Positions 7,869 through 16,584 of a DNA stretch of 64,000 bases are shown piece by piece. The position numbers and the translations under genes were made by a program. The stretch comes from Rhodoferax koreense (lineage in GTDB: Bacteria > Pseudomonadota > Gammaproteobacteria > Burkholderiales > Burkholderiaceae_C). Numbering within the stretch: the stretch's first letter is position 1; each line of letters begins with the position of its first letter. Under the pieces are notes generated by a model, which made no database searches, was not told where the DNA came from, and saw only the letters and a program-made list of their open reading frames with translations. Location: NCBI RefSeq assembly GCF_001955695.1, contig NZ_CP019236.1, positions 3,844,001 to 3,908,000 of the forward strand, in the 5' to 3' direction.

Positions 7869-9023
7869 TCAGTAAGCGTGCGTGGTTTCGTTGCGGATCG
7901 CGTTTTCATCGACCTTGCCCCACAACACCTTGTAGACCCAACTCGTGTAGGCGACGATGATCGGCAGGAAGAAACACGTGACCGCCAGCATGATGAACAG
8001 CGTCAGATGGCTCGACGACGCGTCCCACACCGTGAGGCTGGCGCGCGGGTCGATCGACGAAGGCAGGATGAACGGGAACATGGACGCCCCGACGCTCAGC
8101 ACGATGCCGGCGATGCCGAGCGCACTGCACAGCAGGGCCATGATCTCGCGCCGGAACCACAGGCCGACGAGCGCACCGAAAGCGCCCAGGAGGCCGCCGG
8201 CGGGCGCGGCGATGGTCCAGGCATGGGTCCGGTAGTTGACGAACCAGGCCCCGGCGCGCACCACCGCCGTCTTCAGCAGCGGATTCGAAGGGCCGAGCGG
8301 ATCAACGACGCTGGTGATCGCATAACCCTGCACGCCGGCCCACAACCAGACGCCGGCACAGGCATACAGCACGATGGTCGCCAGCGCGGCGATCAGGCCG
8401 TAGCGGCGCGCGCGTTCGGCCACCGCGCCGCCGGCCTTGAGCAGCAGCCAGCCGCTGCCGTGCATCACCAGCATCGCCACCGACACCAGGCCGCACAACA
8501 CCGCGAAGGGGTTGAGCAGGCCGAAGAAGCTGCCGTCGTAGAAGATGTGCATGTCGCCCGCCAGGCGGAACGGTACGCCCTGCAGCACATTCCCCACGGC
8601 CACGCCGCTGATCAATGCGGGAACGAAGCCGCAGAAGAACAGCACCCAGTCCCAGCGCGCGCGCCAGGCCGGGTCCTCGCGCTTGCTGCGGAACTTGAAA
8701 GCCACCGGGCGCAGGATCAGCGCCGTCAGAATGACGAACATCGCGAGGTAGAAGCCCGAGAACGACACCGCGTAGAGCTGCGGCCAGGCCGCGAAGATGG
8801 CGCCGCCGCCCAGGATCAGCCAGACCTGGTTGCCTTCCCACACCGGACCGACGCTGTTGATGATGACGCGCCGTTCGATGTCGGTGCGGCCGGCGAACGG
8901 CAGCAGCATGCCCGCGCCGAGATCGAAGCCGTCGGTCACGGCGAAAGCCACCAGCAGCACACCGATCAGGGCCCACCAGATGAGGCGCAGGGTGTCGTAG
9001 TTGAGGAGTTGATGCAGGATCAT
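7869..9023 (-). CDS. cydB: Cytochrome bd ubiquinol oxidase subunit II
   Basis: This 384-residue integral membrane protein has eight or nine hydrophobic helices and the recognisable CydB start: LIWWALIGVLLVAFAVTDGFDLGAGMLLPF, then INSVGPVWEGNQVWLILGGGAIFAAWP. Together with CydA it forms the quinol oxidase that reduces oxygen to water with very high affinity in the cytoplasmic membrane without pumping protons. The length is usual. It starts 6 bases after the cydA stop and is followed 14 bases later by cydX. Nothing is missing compared with the family. Confidence 0.97.
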   Translation of the reverse strand: MILHQLLNYDTLRLIWWALIGVLLVAFAVTDGFDLGAGMLLPFAGRTDIERRVIINSVGPVWEGNQVWLILGGGAIFAAWPQLYAVSFSGFYLAMFVILTALILRPVAFKFRSKREDPAWRARWDWVLFFCGFVPALISGVAVGNVLQGVPFRLAGDMHIFYDGSFFGLLNPFAVLCGLVSVAMLVMHGSGWLLLKAGGAVAERARRYGLIAALATIVLYACAGVWLWAGVQGYAITSVVDPLGPSNPLLKTAVVRAGAWFVNYRTHAWTIAAPAGGLLGAFGALVGLWFRREIMALLCSALGIAGIVLSVGASMFPFILPSSIDPRASLTVWDASSSHLTLFIMLAVTCFFLPIIVAYTSWVYKVLWGKVDENAIRNETTHAY

Positions 9024-9029
9024 TTTGTT

Positions 9030-10631
9030 TTACTTCGCTGAAGCCAGTTTGCTCGGATTGAATGGGCGCACATGGCGCTGCTCGACGCCCTCGTCGGGAT
9101 CGTGCTCGGCCGTGGGGCCGGTGCGGATGGCCTTGAGCATCAGCTTCACCTCGATGACCAGCAGCACGGTGTAGAGGGCGACGAAACCGGTCAGCGTGAG
9201 CAGCAGCGTCTTCACGCCCAGATTCGACACGGCCACGGCCGTGGGCAGCACACCTTCGATGACCCAGGGCTGGCGGCCGAATTCGGCCACCAGCCAGCCG
9301 GCCTCGATGGCCAGCCAGGGCAGCGGGATGGCCCAAACGGCCACCTTCAGCAGCCACTGGTAACGGTCGAGCATGCGGCGGGCCGACAGCACGAAGAAGG
9401 TGCCGGTCAGCAGGATCAGCAGCATGCCGATGCCCACCATCACGCGGAACAGCCAGAACAGCGGCGCCACCTGCGGCACCGTGTCCCAGGCCGCCTTGGC
9501 GATCTGCTCCGGCGTGGCCTGGCGCGGGTCGTCCACGTAGCGCTTGAGCAGCAGCGCGTAGCCGAGTTCGTGGCCGTTGTCCTCGAACTCGCCGCGCAGG
9601 TTGTCGGGCAGCTTCTCGCCGGCAGGCAGTGCACGGATCTTCTGCAGCGCGTCGTAGGCCTTGATGCCCTGGCGGATGCGCGCCTCGGCATGCACCACGA
9701 GTTCGTTGATGCCGGGGATCACGGTGTCGAGCGAACGTGTGCCGATCAGGCCCATCAGCGCCGGAATGTGGATGGCGTAATGGGTTTCGCGCGCCTCCTG
9801 GCTCGGAAAGCCGACCAGCGTGAAGGCGGCCGGCGCGGGCTGCGTCTCCCACATGCCCTCGATGGCGGCGAGCTTCATCTTCTGGTGTTCGGTGGAGAGG
9901 TAACCGCTTTCATCACCGAGCACCGCCACCGACAGCGCCGCGGCCAGGCCGAACGAGGCCGCCACCGTCATGGAACGCTTGGCCAGCGCCAGGTGCCTTC
10001 CCTTTAGCACGTACCAGGCCGACACGCCGAGCACGAACACCGACGCGCACACATACCCCGCCGACACGGTGTGCACGAACTTGGCCTGCGCCACGGGGTT
10101 GGTCAACACGGCGGCGAAGTCGGTCACCTCCATGCGCATGGTCTGCGGGTTGAAGGCCGAGCCCACGGGGTTCTGCATCCAACCATTGGCGATCAGGATC
10201 CACAGCGCCGAGAAGTTCGAGCCGATGGCCACGGCCCAGGTGGCGGCCAGGTGGCCGACCTTGCTGAGCTTGTCCCAGCCGAAGAAGAACAGGCCGACGA
10301 AGGTGGCCTCCAGGAAGAAGGCCATCAGCCCTTCGATGGCCAGCGGCGCGCCAAAGATGTCGCCCACGTAGTGGCTGTAGTAGCTCCAGTTCATGCCGAA
10401 CTGGAACTCCATCACCACGCCGGTGGCCACACCCATCGCGAAGTTGATGCCGAAGAGCGTGCCCCAGAACTTCGTCATGTCGCGCCAGATCACGCGGCCG
10501 GTCATCACGTAGACCGTCTCCATGATGGCGATGATGATCGACAGCCCGAGGGTGAGCGGCACGAACAGGAAGTGATACAGCGCCGTGGCGGCGAACTGCA
10601 GCCTTGACAGGGACACGATGTCGAGTTCCAT
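9030..10631 (-). CDS. cydA: Cytochrome bd ubiquinol oxidase subunit I
   Basis: This 533-residue haem-binding subunit carries the conserved residues: His20 in TALYHFLFVPLTLGLS (haem b595 ligand position), the Glu pair in PLAIEGLMAFFLEATF (proton path), His in KFVHTVSAGYV and Met in FRVMVGIGM (the two haem b558 ligands). The quinol-binding Q loop (before PQVAPLFWLFRV) is of the short type. It catalyses quinol oxidation and oxygen reduction at the haem b595/d site. The gene lies 28 bases downstream of cydC, an order (cydDC first, then cydAB-X) that puts the assembly exporter and the oxidase on one transcript from the cydD promoter. Confidence 0.97.
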   Translation of the reverse strand: MELDIVSLSRLQFAATALYHFLFVPLTLGLSIIIAIMETVYVMTGRVIWRDMTKFWGTLFGINFAMGVATGVVMEFQFGMNWSYYSHYVGDIFGAPLAIEGLMAFFLEATFVGLFFFGWDKLSKVGHLAATWAVAIGSNFSALWILIANGWMQNPVGSAFNPQTMRMEVTDFAAVLTNPVAQAKFVHTVSAGYVCASVFVLGVSAWYVLKGRHLALAKRSMTVAASFGLAAALSVAVLGDESGYLSTEHQKMKLAAIEGMWETQPAPAAFTLVGFPSQEARETHYAIHIPALMGLIGTRSLDTVIPGINELVVHAEARIRQGIKAYDALQKIRALPAGEKLPDNLRGEFEDNGHELGYALLLKRYVDDPRQATPEQIAKAAWDTVPQVAPLFWLFRVMVGIGMLLILLTGTFFVLSARRMLDRYQWLLKVAVWAIPLPWLAIEAGWLVAEFGRQPWVIEGVLPTAVAVSNLGVKTLLLTLTGFVALYTVLLVIEVKLMLKAIRTGPTAEHDPDEGVEQRHVRPFNPSKLASAK

Positions 10632-10659
10632 GGGGGGTTTCCTCCGTTTTCCAGAATCT

Positions 10660-12360
10660 TCAGTCCGGCCGCAGCCGGTTCAATGCCGCGTCGAAGCCCG
10701 GCGCGCCGCGGCGCAGGTCGGCCACGATGCGGCCGTGCTGCAGCACGACGAGCCGGTCGGCCAGCGCGGCCTCGCGGCGGATGTGGGTGGCCATCACCAA
10801 GGTGCGGCCATCGATCTGTGCGGCGAGGCGGCGCAACACATCGCGCGCCGTCGCCGCGTCCAGCGCCTCGGTGGGTTCGTCCAGCAGCCACAGCGGCACG
10901 TCGCGCAGCAGCAGCCGGGCCAGGGCGAGGCGGCGCGACTGACCGCCCGACAGGCCGAGCCCGCCCTCACCCAGCCGCGTGGCGAGGCCGGCCGGCAGGC
11001 GCCGCACGTCCTCGGCCAGGCCGGCGGAGCCGAGCGCCCACCACAGCTGGTCGTCGCCGGCCGACGGATCGGCCAGCAACAGGTTGTCGCGCAGGCTGTC
11101 CTGGAACAGCTCGGTGCGCTGGGTCAGCAGGCTGGACAGCGGCACGCGCAGGCTGCCGGACTGGGGCGACAGCTCGCCGGCCAGCAAGGCCAGAAGGGTC
11201 GATTTGCCGGCGCCGCTGGGGCCCACCAGGGCCACACGCTCGCCGGGCGCGATGACCAGGCCGATGTCGCGCAGCAGCGAAGCACCGGCGTCGCGGCCGG
11301 CAGGATGGGCGTGGACCTGGCGCAGCTGCACGTCGGCCGAGGCCGGTTGTACCGGGGCGCGCGCCGGCTTTTTCTCCCAATACGGTGCGAGCCTGCGCGT
11401 GGCAAGTACGCAGCGACCGAGTTCTAGAGCGCCGCGGCGCAAGGCGGCGAAAGGCTCCGCGGCGCTGAGCACCAGCAGCAGGGCCAGCGCCGCGATCGGC
11501 ACACCGATGCGGGCCTGCTCGACCAGCGCGGCCACCACGAGCAGCGTGGCACACAGCGCCAGGCTGCCCACCGCACCGAAGCCGAAGACCGCACGCGCCT
11601 CCAGCCGGTTCAGCGTGTCGTCCGCACGGGCCAGACGGGCGTCGGCCGCAGCCAGCGCCGCACATTGCGCGTCGAGCCGGCCGGCCATGGCCAGCTCGGT
11701 CTGGCCCGCGACCAGGTCCACCGTGCGGGCGCGCAGCGCTTCCATGGCATGGGCACGGCGGCGCGCCGGCCTCTGCGCCGCATGGGCCAGCGCGCAGGCG
11801 ATGCCCAGGCCGGCGACCACGAACCACGCGGCAACGCCCAGGCCGAGCCAGGGATCGACGAAGACGGCGAGCGCGATGCCGGCAGCCGCCGCGGCCACCA
11901 GTGCCGTACCGAGCGGCACCCAGACGCGCAGGTAGAGCGCATCGAGCGCGTCGACGTCGGCGGTGAGGCGGAACAGCAATCTCGCCGGTTGCCGCAGCAG
12001 GCGGCGCGCGGCCTCGGGCTCGGCCCAGCCGCGAAACAGGCGTTCGCGCAGCGCGGTCAGCACGGCCAGCGTGGCATCGTGCGTGACCAGCCGCTCGGCG
12101 TAACGGGATCCGCTGCGCCCCAGCGCCAGCAGGCGGATGCCGGCCGAAGGCATGAATACGTCGAAGGCCCAGGCCGTGGCCGCACTCGCGCCCGCGATCG
12201 CCGTGGCGGCGATGAACCAGCCCGACAGGCCAAGCAGCAGCATGCCGATGAGGGCCGTGGCCGCGGCCAGTGCCGCGCCGCCCAGCAACTGGGCACCGCG
12301 TTCGGCCATGAACAGCCGCAGCAATTGCGACATGGGTGCCCATTGCTGCCACAGCCTCAT
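10660..12360 (-). CDS. cydC: ABC exporter subunit CydC (cytochrome bd assembly)
   Basis: This 566-residue half-transporter fuses a six-helix ABC exporter membrane domain (residues 1-320, with LLGGAALAAATALIGMLLLGLSGWF) to an ATPase domain with Walker A GPSGAGKST, signature GLSGGQSRR and Walker B LPLWLLDEPTE-like. CydC pairs with CydD to make a heterodimeric exporter needed to assemble cytochrome bd; a role in exporting thiols or handling haem has been reported for the E. coli complex. The ATG at 12360 overlaps the cydD stop (ATGA), showing coupling. A longer open frame continues upstream inside cydD but in the wrong frame for that gene, so it is not part of CydC. Confidence 0.94.
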   Translation of the reverse strand: MRLWQQWAPMSQLLRLFMAERGAQLLGGAALAAATALIGMLLLGLSGWFIAATAIAGASAATAWAFDVFMPSAGIRLLALGRSGSRYAERLVTHDATLAVLTALRERLFRGWAEPEAARRLLRQPARLLFRLTADVDALDALYLRVWVPLGTALVAAAAAGIALAVFVDPWLGLGVAAWFVVAGLGIACALAHAAQRPARRRAHAMEALRARTVDLVAGQTELAMAGRLDAQCAALAAADARLARADDTLNRLEARAVFGFGAVGSLALCATLLVVAALVEQARIGVPIAALALLLVLSAAEPFAALRRGALELGRCVLATRRLAPYWEKKPARAPVQPASADVQLRQVHAHPAGRDAGASLLRDIGLVIAPGERVALVGPSGAGKSTLLALLAGELSPQSGSLRVPLSSLLTQRTELFQDSLRDNLLLADPSAGDDQLWWALGSAGLAEDVRRLPAGLATRLGEGGLGLSGGQSRRLALARLLLRDVPLWLLDEPTEALDAATARDVLRRLAAQIDGRTLVMATHIRREAALADRLVVLQHGRIVADLRRGAPGFDAALNRLRPD

Positions 12361-14066
12361 GGCGTCACCTCGCTGGCCTCGATGAGGCCCGCATGCAGGC
12401 GCAGGCTGCGGTCCAGCCGGGCGGCCAGTACCGGGTCGTGCGTGGCCACCAGCATGGTCTTGCCGTGGGCGAGTTGCAGCAGGGCTTCCGTCACGGCTTC
12501 GGCGGTGGCCGCGTCCAGGTGGGCCGTGGGCTCGTCGACCAGCAGCAGATCGGCCTGCGGCCGCACCACCGCACGCGCCAGCGCAAGACGCACGGCTTCG
12601 CCGCCCGACAGGCCGACGCCACCCTCGCCGAGCATCGCGCCCGCATGGGCCTGGGCTGTGGCGCCGAGCGCGGCGAACCACATCGCCGTGCTGACTTCGG
12701 CCGCGCCCACACCGGGCTGCCCCAGCGCCACATTGGCCTGCACCGTGCCCGCGAAAATGTGCGGCTTCTGGCCCAGCCACGCGGTGCGCTGGCGCAGCCT
12801 GGATGCGGTTGCCGCCGACATCGTCTCGTCGCCGATGCGGATGCTGCCGCCCTGCACCGGCACCAGGCCGGCGAGGAGCGACAGCAGCGTGGTCTTGCCG
12901 GCGCCGCTGTCGGCCAGCAGCGCCACGTGTTCGCCCGCGGCGACATCGAAATCCAGGCCGTCGAACACCGCCCCGCCCGTGCCGGCATGGCTGAATTCGA
13001 GCGCACGGACACACAGCGCCGGCGGCCGCGCCGCGCGGGATGCAGCCATCGGCGGCACCGCCGCATCGTTGGCACCGGGCAGCGCCGTGCCGGCCTCGCT
13101 GAGCCGCGCCATCGCCGCCAACGCCGCTTCGCCCGCCGCGCGGTCGTGCCACACCAGGGACAGCTCACGCAGCGGCTCGAAGAAGGCGGGCGCGAGCAGC
13201 AGCACGAACAGGCCCTGCCCCAGGCTCAGGCGCACGCCCCATGCGCCATAGTTCAATTGGCCGAGCAGATGAAAACCCACGTAGGCGGCCACCATGGCCA
13301 CGCCGAGCGCAGCGAAAAGCTCAAGCACGGCGCTGGACAGGAACGCGATGCGCAACACGGCCATGGTGCGCCGGCGCAGCGAATCGCCGGCCGCCCGCAG
13401 GCGCTGCGCGGTGAAGTCCACCGCGCCCAGCGCGCGCAGGCTGGCCAGGCCGCGCAGGCGGTCCAGCAGGAAGGCGTTCATGCCGCCGATCTCCACCATC
13501 TGGGCCTCGCTCGCCGCCTTGGCGCGCCAGCCGACCAGGGCCATGAACACGGGGATCAGCGGCGCGGCCACCAGCAGCACCAGCGCGGCGATCCACGACA
13601 ACGGGAACACCGCGGCCAGGATGGCCAGCGGCACGACCAGGGCCTTGCATCTGGCTGGCTGGTAACGCGTGAGGTAGGGCACGACGGCTTCGGCCTGCTC
13701 GGCCATCACACTGGCCGCCAGGCCGGATGCGGGCCGTGCCGCGTCAAGCGGCGAGCGTGCGGCCAGGGCCCGCGCCACCTGGGCACGCAAGTCGCCGAGG
13801 CGCTCGCACGCCGCGCGGAAGCTGCGGCGCAGACCCCAGGCCTCGAGCCCACCACGCGCCAGGCCCAGCGCCAGGAGCATGGCGGCGGGCCAGACCACCG
13901 CGCGCGCGCCGCCGCCTTCGAGCAGGCTCTGCAACGCATGGGCCAGCAGGCCGGCCTGCGGCAGCCACAGCAGGCTGGCCACGGTCTGGGGCACGCTGCC
14001 AGCGCCCGCGCGCCCTTGCGGATGCGTCGATCCACGGGAACCGGCGGTGTGTTCGGGAGCTTGCAT
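12357..14066 (-). CDS. cydD: ABC exporter subunit CydD (cytochrome bd assembly)
   Basis: This 569-residue partner of CydC is the first gene of the cyd operon. It has six membrane helices, the GLASLRALGAVD coupling region, and an ATPase domain with Walker A ADSGAGKTT, signature GLSGGEAVRLALARA and Walker B ADLLLVDEPTAHLD. The start at 14066 (MQAPEHTAGSRG) lies 20 bases downstream of the palindromic operator; the frame runs on to 14156, but using an earlier start would place the operator inside the coding region. The Walker A Asp in place of the usual Gly-Pro is a mild variation. It functions in the cytoplasmic membrane. Confidence 0.93.
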   Translation of the reverse strand: MQAPEHTAGSRGSTHPQGRAGAGSVPQTVASLLWLPQAGLLAHALQSLLEGGGARAVVWPAAMLLALGLARGGLEAWGLRRSFRAACERLGDLRAQVARALAARSPLDAARPASGLAASVMAEQAEAVVPYLTRYQPARCKALVVPLAILAAVFPLSWIAALVLLVAAPLIPVFMALVGWRAKAASEAQMVEIGGMNAFLLDRLRGLASLRALGAVDFTAQRLRAAGDSLRRRTMAVLRIAFLSSAVLELFAALGVAMVAAYVGFHLLGQLNYGAWGVRLSLGQGLFVLLLAPAFFEPLRELSLVWHDRAAGEAALAAMARLSEAGTALPGANDAAVPPMAASRAARPPALCVRALEFSHAGTGGAVFDGLDFDVAAGEHVALLADSGAGKTTLLSLLAGLVPVQGGSIRIGDETMSAATASRLRQRTAWLGQKPHIFAGTVQANVALGQPGVGAAEVSTAMWFAALGATAQAHAGAMLGEGGVGLSGGEAVRLALARAVVRPQADLLLVDEPTAHLDAATAEAVTEALLQLAHGKTMLVATHDPVLAARLDRSLRLHAGLIEASEVTP

Positions 14067-14086
14067 GGGTCTGTATTTTGCCGTAA

Positions 14087-14104
14087 TTTCAGTAATTACT
14101 GAAA
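14087..14104 (-). promoter_or_regulatory. Palindromic operator upstream of cydD
   Basis: TTTCAGTAATTACTGAAA (14087-14104) is a perfect 18-base palindrome ending 20 bases before the cydD start. It shares the TTCAGTA/TACTGAA arms with the operator in front of the GbsR-type regulator gene at 7081-7096. The spacing between arms is the same (2 bases), so one dimeric regulator can be expected to bind both. The -35/-10 hexamers are not clear here. Confidence 0.75.
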
Positions 14105-14161
14105 ATTCAAGCCGAAAAACCACAGCAAAACCGCAGTGTGCGCCACCTGATCGCAATCCAC

Positions 14162-14175
14162 TTGATCTGGATCAA
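14162..14175. promoter_or_regulatory. FNR/ANR box between cydD and the flagellar-rod-like gene
   Basis: TTGATCTGGATCAA (14162-14175) matches the FNR/CRP-family consensus TTGAT-N4-ATCAA exactly. It is centred about 102 bases upstream of the cydD ATG and about 71 bases upstream of the plus-strand ATG at 14240. Control of cytochrome bd by FNR-type oxygen sensing is well known. Which of the two directions it serves cannot be decided; a GATAAT at 14189-14194 could be the -10 of the plus-strand gene. Confidence 0.65.
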
Positions 14176-14239
14176 GGCAGGGCTGAACGATAATACCCAG
14201 GCTCCGTGCCGATGACCACCGCCCAGCCATGACGACCCC

Positions 14240-14548
14240 ATGACGACCATTTCATCCGTTTCCGCGATCTCGATGTCCGGCATGCAGGCTGCGGAGACAC
14301 GCCTGCAGGCGTCGGCGCACAACATCGCCAACAGCGCCACCGAGGGCTTTCACCGGCAGGAAGTGGTCCAGGCCGCCGAGGCCGGCGGCGGCGTCCAAAC
14401 GCAGGTCGCGCGTGCCCCCTCCCCCGGTGATGCACCCATTGCGGATGCGCTGGACCAGATCGCCGCCAGGCAGGACTTCCTGGCCAACCTGTCCGTCTTC
14501 AAAACCGGCAACCAGATGCTCGGCCGCCTGCTGGACGCCAAAGCCTGA
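14240..14548 (+). CDS. Small flagellar basal-body rod-like protein
   Basis: This 102-residue protein begins with the conserved N-terminal helix of flagellar rod/hook proteins (MQAAETRLQASAHNIANSATEGFHRQ, the ANxxT-type Flg_bb_rod motif) and ends with a helical segment, DFLANLSVFKTGNQMLGRLLDAKA, like the C-terminal helix of FlgB/FlgC. The middle domain of true rod proteins is nearly absent, so it is only the coiled-coil ends. No other flagellar gene is nearby. Its TGA overlaps the ATG of ureD (14548), an unexpected translational coupling. It may be a solitary, repurposed rod-like protein; the actual role is unknown. Confidence 0.75.
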   Translation: MTTISSVSAISMSGMQAAETRLQASAHNIANSATEGFHRQEVVQAAEAGGGVQTQVARAPSPGDAPIADALDQIAARQDFLANLSVFKTGNQMLGRLLDAKA

Positions 14549-15378
14549 TGGCGTGGCACGCCCGGCTGCAGCTGGACTACCTTTTCGAGCGCGAACGCAG
14601 CGTCGCGCGCCACCTGCACAGCGGCCCGCTGCGCATCCTGCAAAGCCTGTACCCCGAAGGTGACGCGGTGTGCCACAACGTGCTGGTGCATCCGCCGGGT
14701 GGCCTGGTCGGCGGCGATCGGCTCGACCTGCAGGTCAGCGCCGGCCCGGGCGCCCATGGCCTGATCACCACCCCCGGGGCCACGCGCTTCTACCGCTCGG
14801 CCGGTGAGCTGGCGCTGCAGCAGACGCAGATCCGGCTTGCCCCCGAGGCCCGGCTCGAATGGCTGCCGGCCGAGGCGCTGTGCTACAACGAATGCCGCGC
14901 CGAGAACCACATTGTGTTCGACCTCGCGCCCGGTGCCGAACTCATTGGCTGGGACGTGACCGCGCTCGGCCTGCCCAATGCCGGCCAGCCGTTCGAACGC
15001 GGCCAGATCGTGCAGCACCTGGAGATGCCCGGCGTCTGGCTGGAACGCGGCCGCATCGATGCTGCGGATCATCGCTTGATGAACAGCCCGCTGGGCCTGA
15101 ACGGCCAGCGCTGCACGGCCTCGCTGTTCTTCCTGGCCGGCAGCCCTTTGGAACGCCACCGCCGCCAGCAGGCGCTGGACATGGCGCGCGAAGTCATCGA
15201 AGCAAGCGCGTTGAAGGACACGGTCGGCGCGACCAGCCCGAATCCCCAGGTGGTGATGGTGCGCGCCCTGGCCCCGCTGGTGGAGCCGGCGATGCAGCTC
15301 ATGCAGCGGGTCTGGGCCGCATGGCGCGGGCACTTCTGGAACAAGCCAGCCGTGAAGCCCCGGATCTGGGCGATGTAG
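14548..15378 (+). CDS. ureD: Urease accessory protein UreD
   Basis: This 276-residue accessory protein belongs to the UreD/UreH scaffold that, with UreF and UreG, delivers nickel to apo-urease. Family features: LDYLFERERSVARHLHSGPLRI, QSLYPEG, HNVLVHPPGGLVGGDRL, TTPGATRFYRS, LEWLPAEALCYNECRAE. Length and end (FWNKPAVKPRIWAM) are normal. It is unusual that it stands alone, about 39 kb from ureABC-ureEFG (54-59 kb) and about 5.5 kb from the urt genes. In related genomes ureD usually lies directly upstream of ureA. It is coupled to the flagellar-rod-like gene by a 1-base overlap (TGATG). Confidence 0.95.
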   Translation: MAWHARLQLDYLFERERSVARHLHSGPLRILQSLYPEGDAVCHNVLVHPPGGLVGGDRLDLQVSAGPGAHGLITTPGATRFYRSAGELALQQTQIRLAPEARLEWLPAEALCYNECRAENHIVFDLAPGAELIGWDVTALGLPNAGQPFERGQIVQHLEMPGVWLERGRIDAADHRLMNSPLGLNGQRCTASLFFLAGSPLERHRRQQALDMAREVIEASALKDTVGATSPNPQVVMVRALAPLVEPAMQLMQRVWAAWRGHFWNKPAVKPRIWAM

Positions 15379-15385
15379 CCCCTGG

Positions 15386-16495
15386 CTACTGGCTTCCGAC
15401 CAGGATCTGCACGAACATCTGAAGCTTGGTGTTGGTCTCCGAACTCAGCGAAGTGAACTCCAGACCGGCCAGCAGCCGCCCGCCTTCGCGCTTGATCTTC
15501 ATCACCTTGGCGAAGATGTCGGTGGCCGGGTAGTCGACCAGCGTCATGTCGAAATTGAGCTTCACCTCGAGCCCGATTTCGATCGGGAAGTCGAGCTCGA
15601 GCAGCACGCCGTGGTAGCCGATGTCGAGGATGTTGGCCTTGAGCGGGCTCGGCAGCACCTCGTTGCCTTCGACCAGTTGCAGGTTGCACGGGATGCGCAC
15701 CTCGGCGCGGTGGCTGCGGCGGAACTCCTGGCGCGGCACCTTGAGGTGGCGTGCCGGTATGGCGATGAGCTCGCGCACCTTCACCGGATGCATCTTGCCG
15801 GCCACGAAGACCTCGCGCGGTTCGGTCACGAGCACCGAGCGTCCGCCGCGCTGGTAGGTGCTTTCGCTGATCAACACCTGGCCGCGCAGGCTGAAGGCCT
15901 CGATGCGCGAGGCCAGGCTGACCTCGTTGCCGATCACCGTGTATTGAGAGAACGACTCGGAACCGAAGCGCCCCGCCATCACCGTGCCGGTGTTGAGCCC
16001 GATGCCCATGTACAGCTCGGGCATGCGGCCGCGCTGGTATTGGTCGTTGAGCTCGCGCATGGCCAGCTGCATCTCCACGGCGCAGACCATGGCGCGCAGC
16101 ACGTCGTCCTCGCGGCTGACCGGCGCGCCGAACAGCACGGTGATCGAGTCGCCGGAGAACTTGTCGACCGTGCCCTGGTTGCGGAAGATCACCTCGCTCA
16201 TGCGCTCCAGGCACAGGTTGAGCATGGTGACGATGGTGCCGGCCGGGTGCGTGGCGGTGAGGGCCACGAAGCCGCGCAGGTCGGCCACCAGGATGGTCAC
16301 CTCGCGCTGCTGCACGCCCAGCGCCCCGCCGCTGGCGGGCACGGCGGGCGAAGCCGGGGCGCCAGCCGTCCCGGCGACCTCGGCCAGCAGCGCCGCGGCC
16401 TCGGCCTCCGCCGCCGAGCCCAGTGGCGCGCCGGTTTCCCGGGCAATCAGCGCTTGCAGGCGGCTCAGCGCCTGTGTCCCATGGTCGTTGTTCAT
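15386..16495 (-). CDS. Adenylate/guanylate cyclase-like protein with PilZ domain
   Basis: This 369-residue protein has a variable Ala-rich N-terminus, a class III nucleotide cyclase domain (about residues 60-240: VTILVADLRGFVALT, KFSGDSITVLFGAP) and a C-terminal PilZ domain (about 258-360: RRSHRAEVRIPCNLQL, ILDIGYHGVLLELD). PilZ domains bind cyclic di-GMP through an RxxxR and a D/NxSxxG motif; here RRSHR is present but the second motif is DIGYHG, so binding is likely altered. In the cyclase the two metal Asp positions are kept, but the usual GDxVNxAxR segment reads GNEVSLASR, replacing the substrate-specifying Asp and the transition-state Asn. Catalysis is therefore doubtful. I chose the ATG at 16495. 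It converges with ureD 7 bases away. Confidence 0.85.
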   Translation of the reverse strand: MNNDHGTQALSRLQALIARETGAPLGSAAEAEAAALLAEVAGTAGAPASPAVPASGGALGVQQREVTILVADLRGFVALTATHPAGTIVTMLNLCLERMSEVIFRNQGTVDKFSGDSITVLFGAPVSREDDVLRAMVCAVEMQLAMRELNDQYQRGRMPELYMGIGLNTGTVMAGRFGSESFSQYTVIGNEVSLASRIEAFSLRGQVLISESTYQRGGRSVLVTEPREVFVAGKMHPVKVRELIAIPARHLKVPRQEFRRSHRAEVRIPCNLQLVEGNEVLPSPLKANILDIGYHGVLLELDFPIEIGLEVKLNFDMTLVDYPATDIFAKVMKIKREGGRLLAGLEFTSLSSETNTKLQMFVQILVGSQ

Positions 16496-16584
16496 GCGTT
16501 CGTGTGTTCTGTGTTGGATGCGACCGTGATTCTGCCGCGAATCGGCTGCTGCCGGGCCGGTAATCGCCCGGCCCGGCAAACAAA

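Noticed and set aside
10660..13152. An 830-codon frame extending CydC upstream
   Set aside because: The N-terminal part is an antisense-free shadow inside cydD in another frame; the CydC family start MRLWQQWAP is at 12360.
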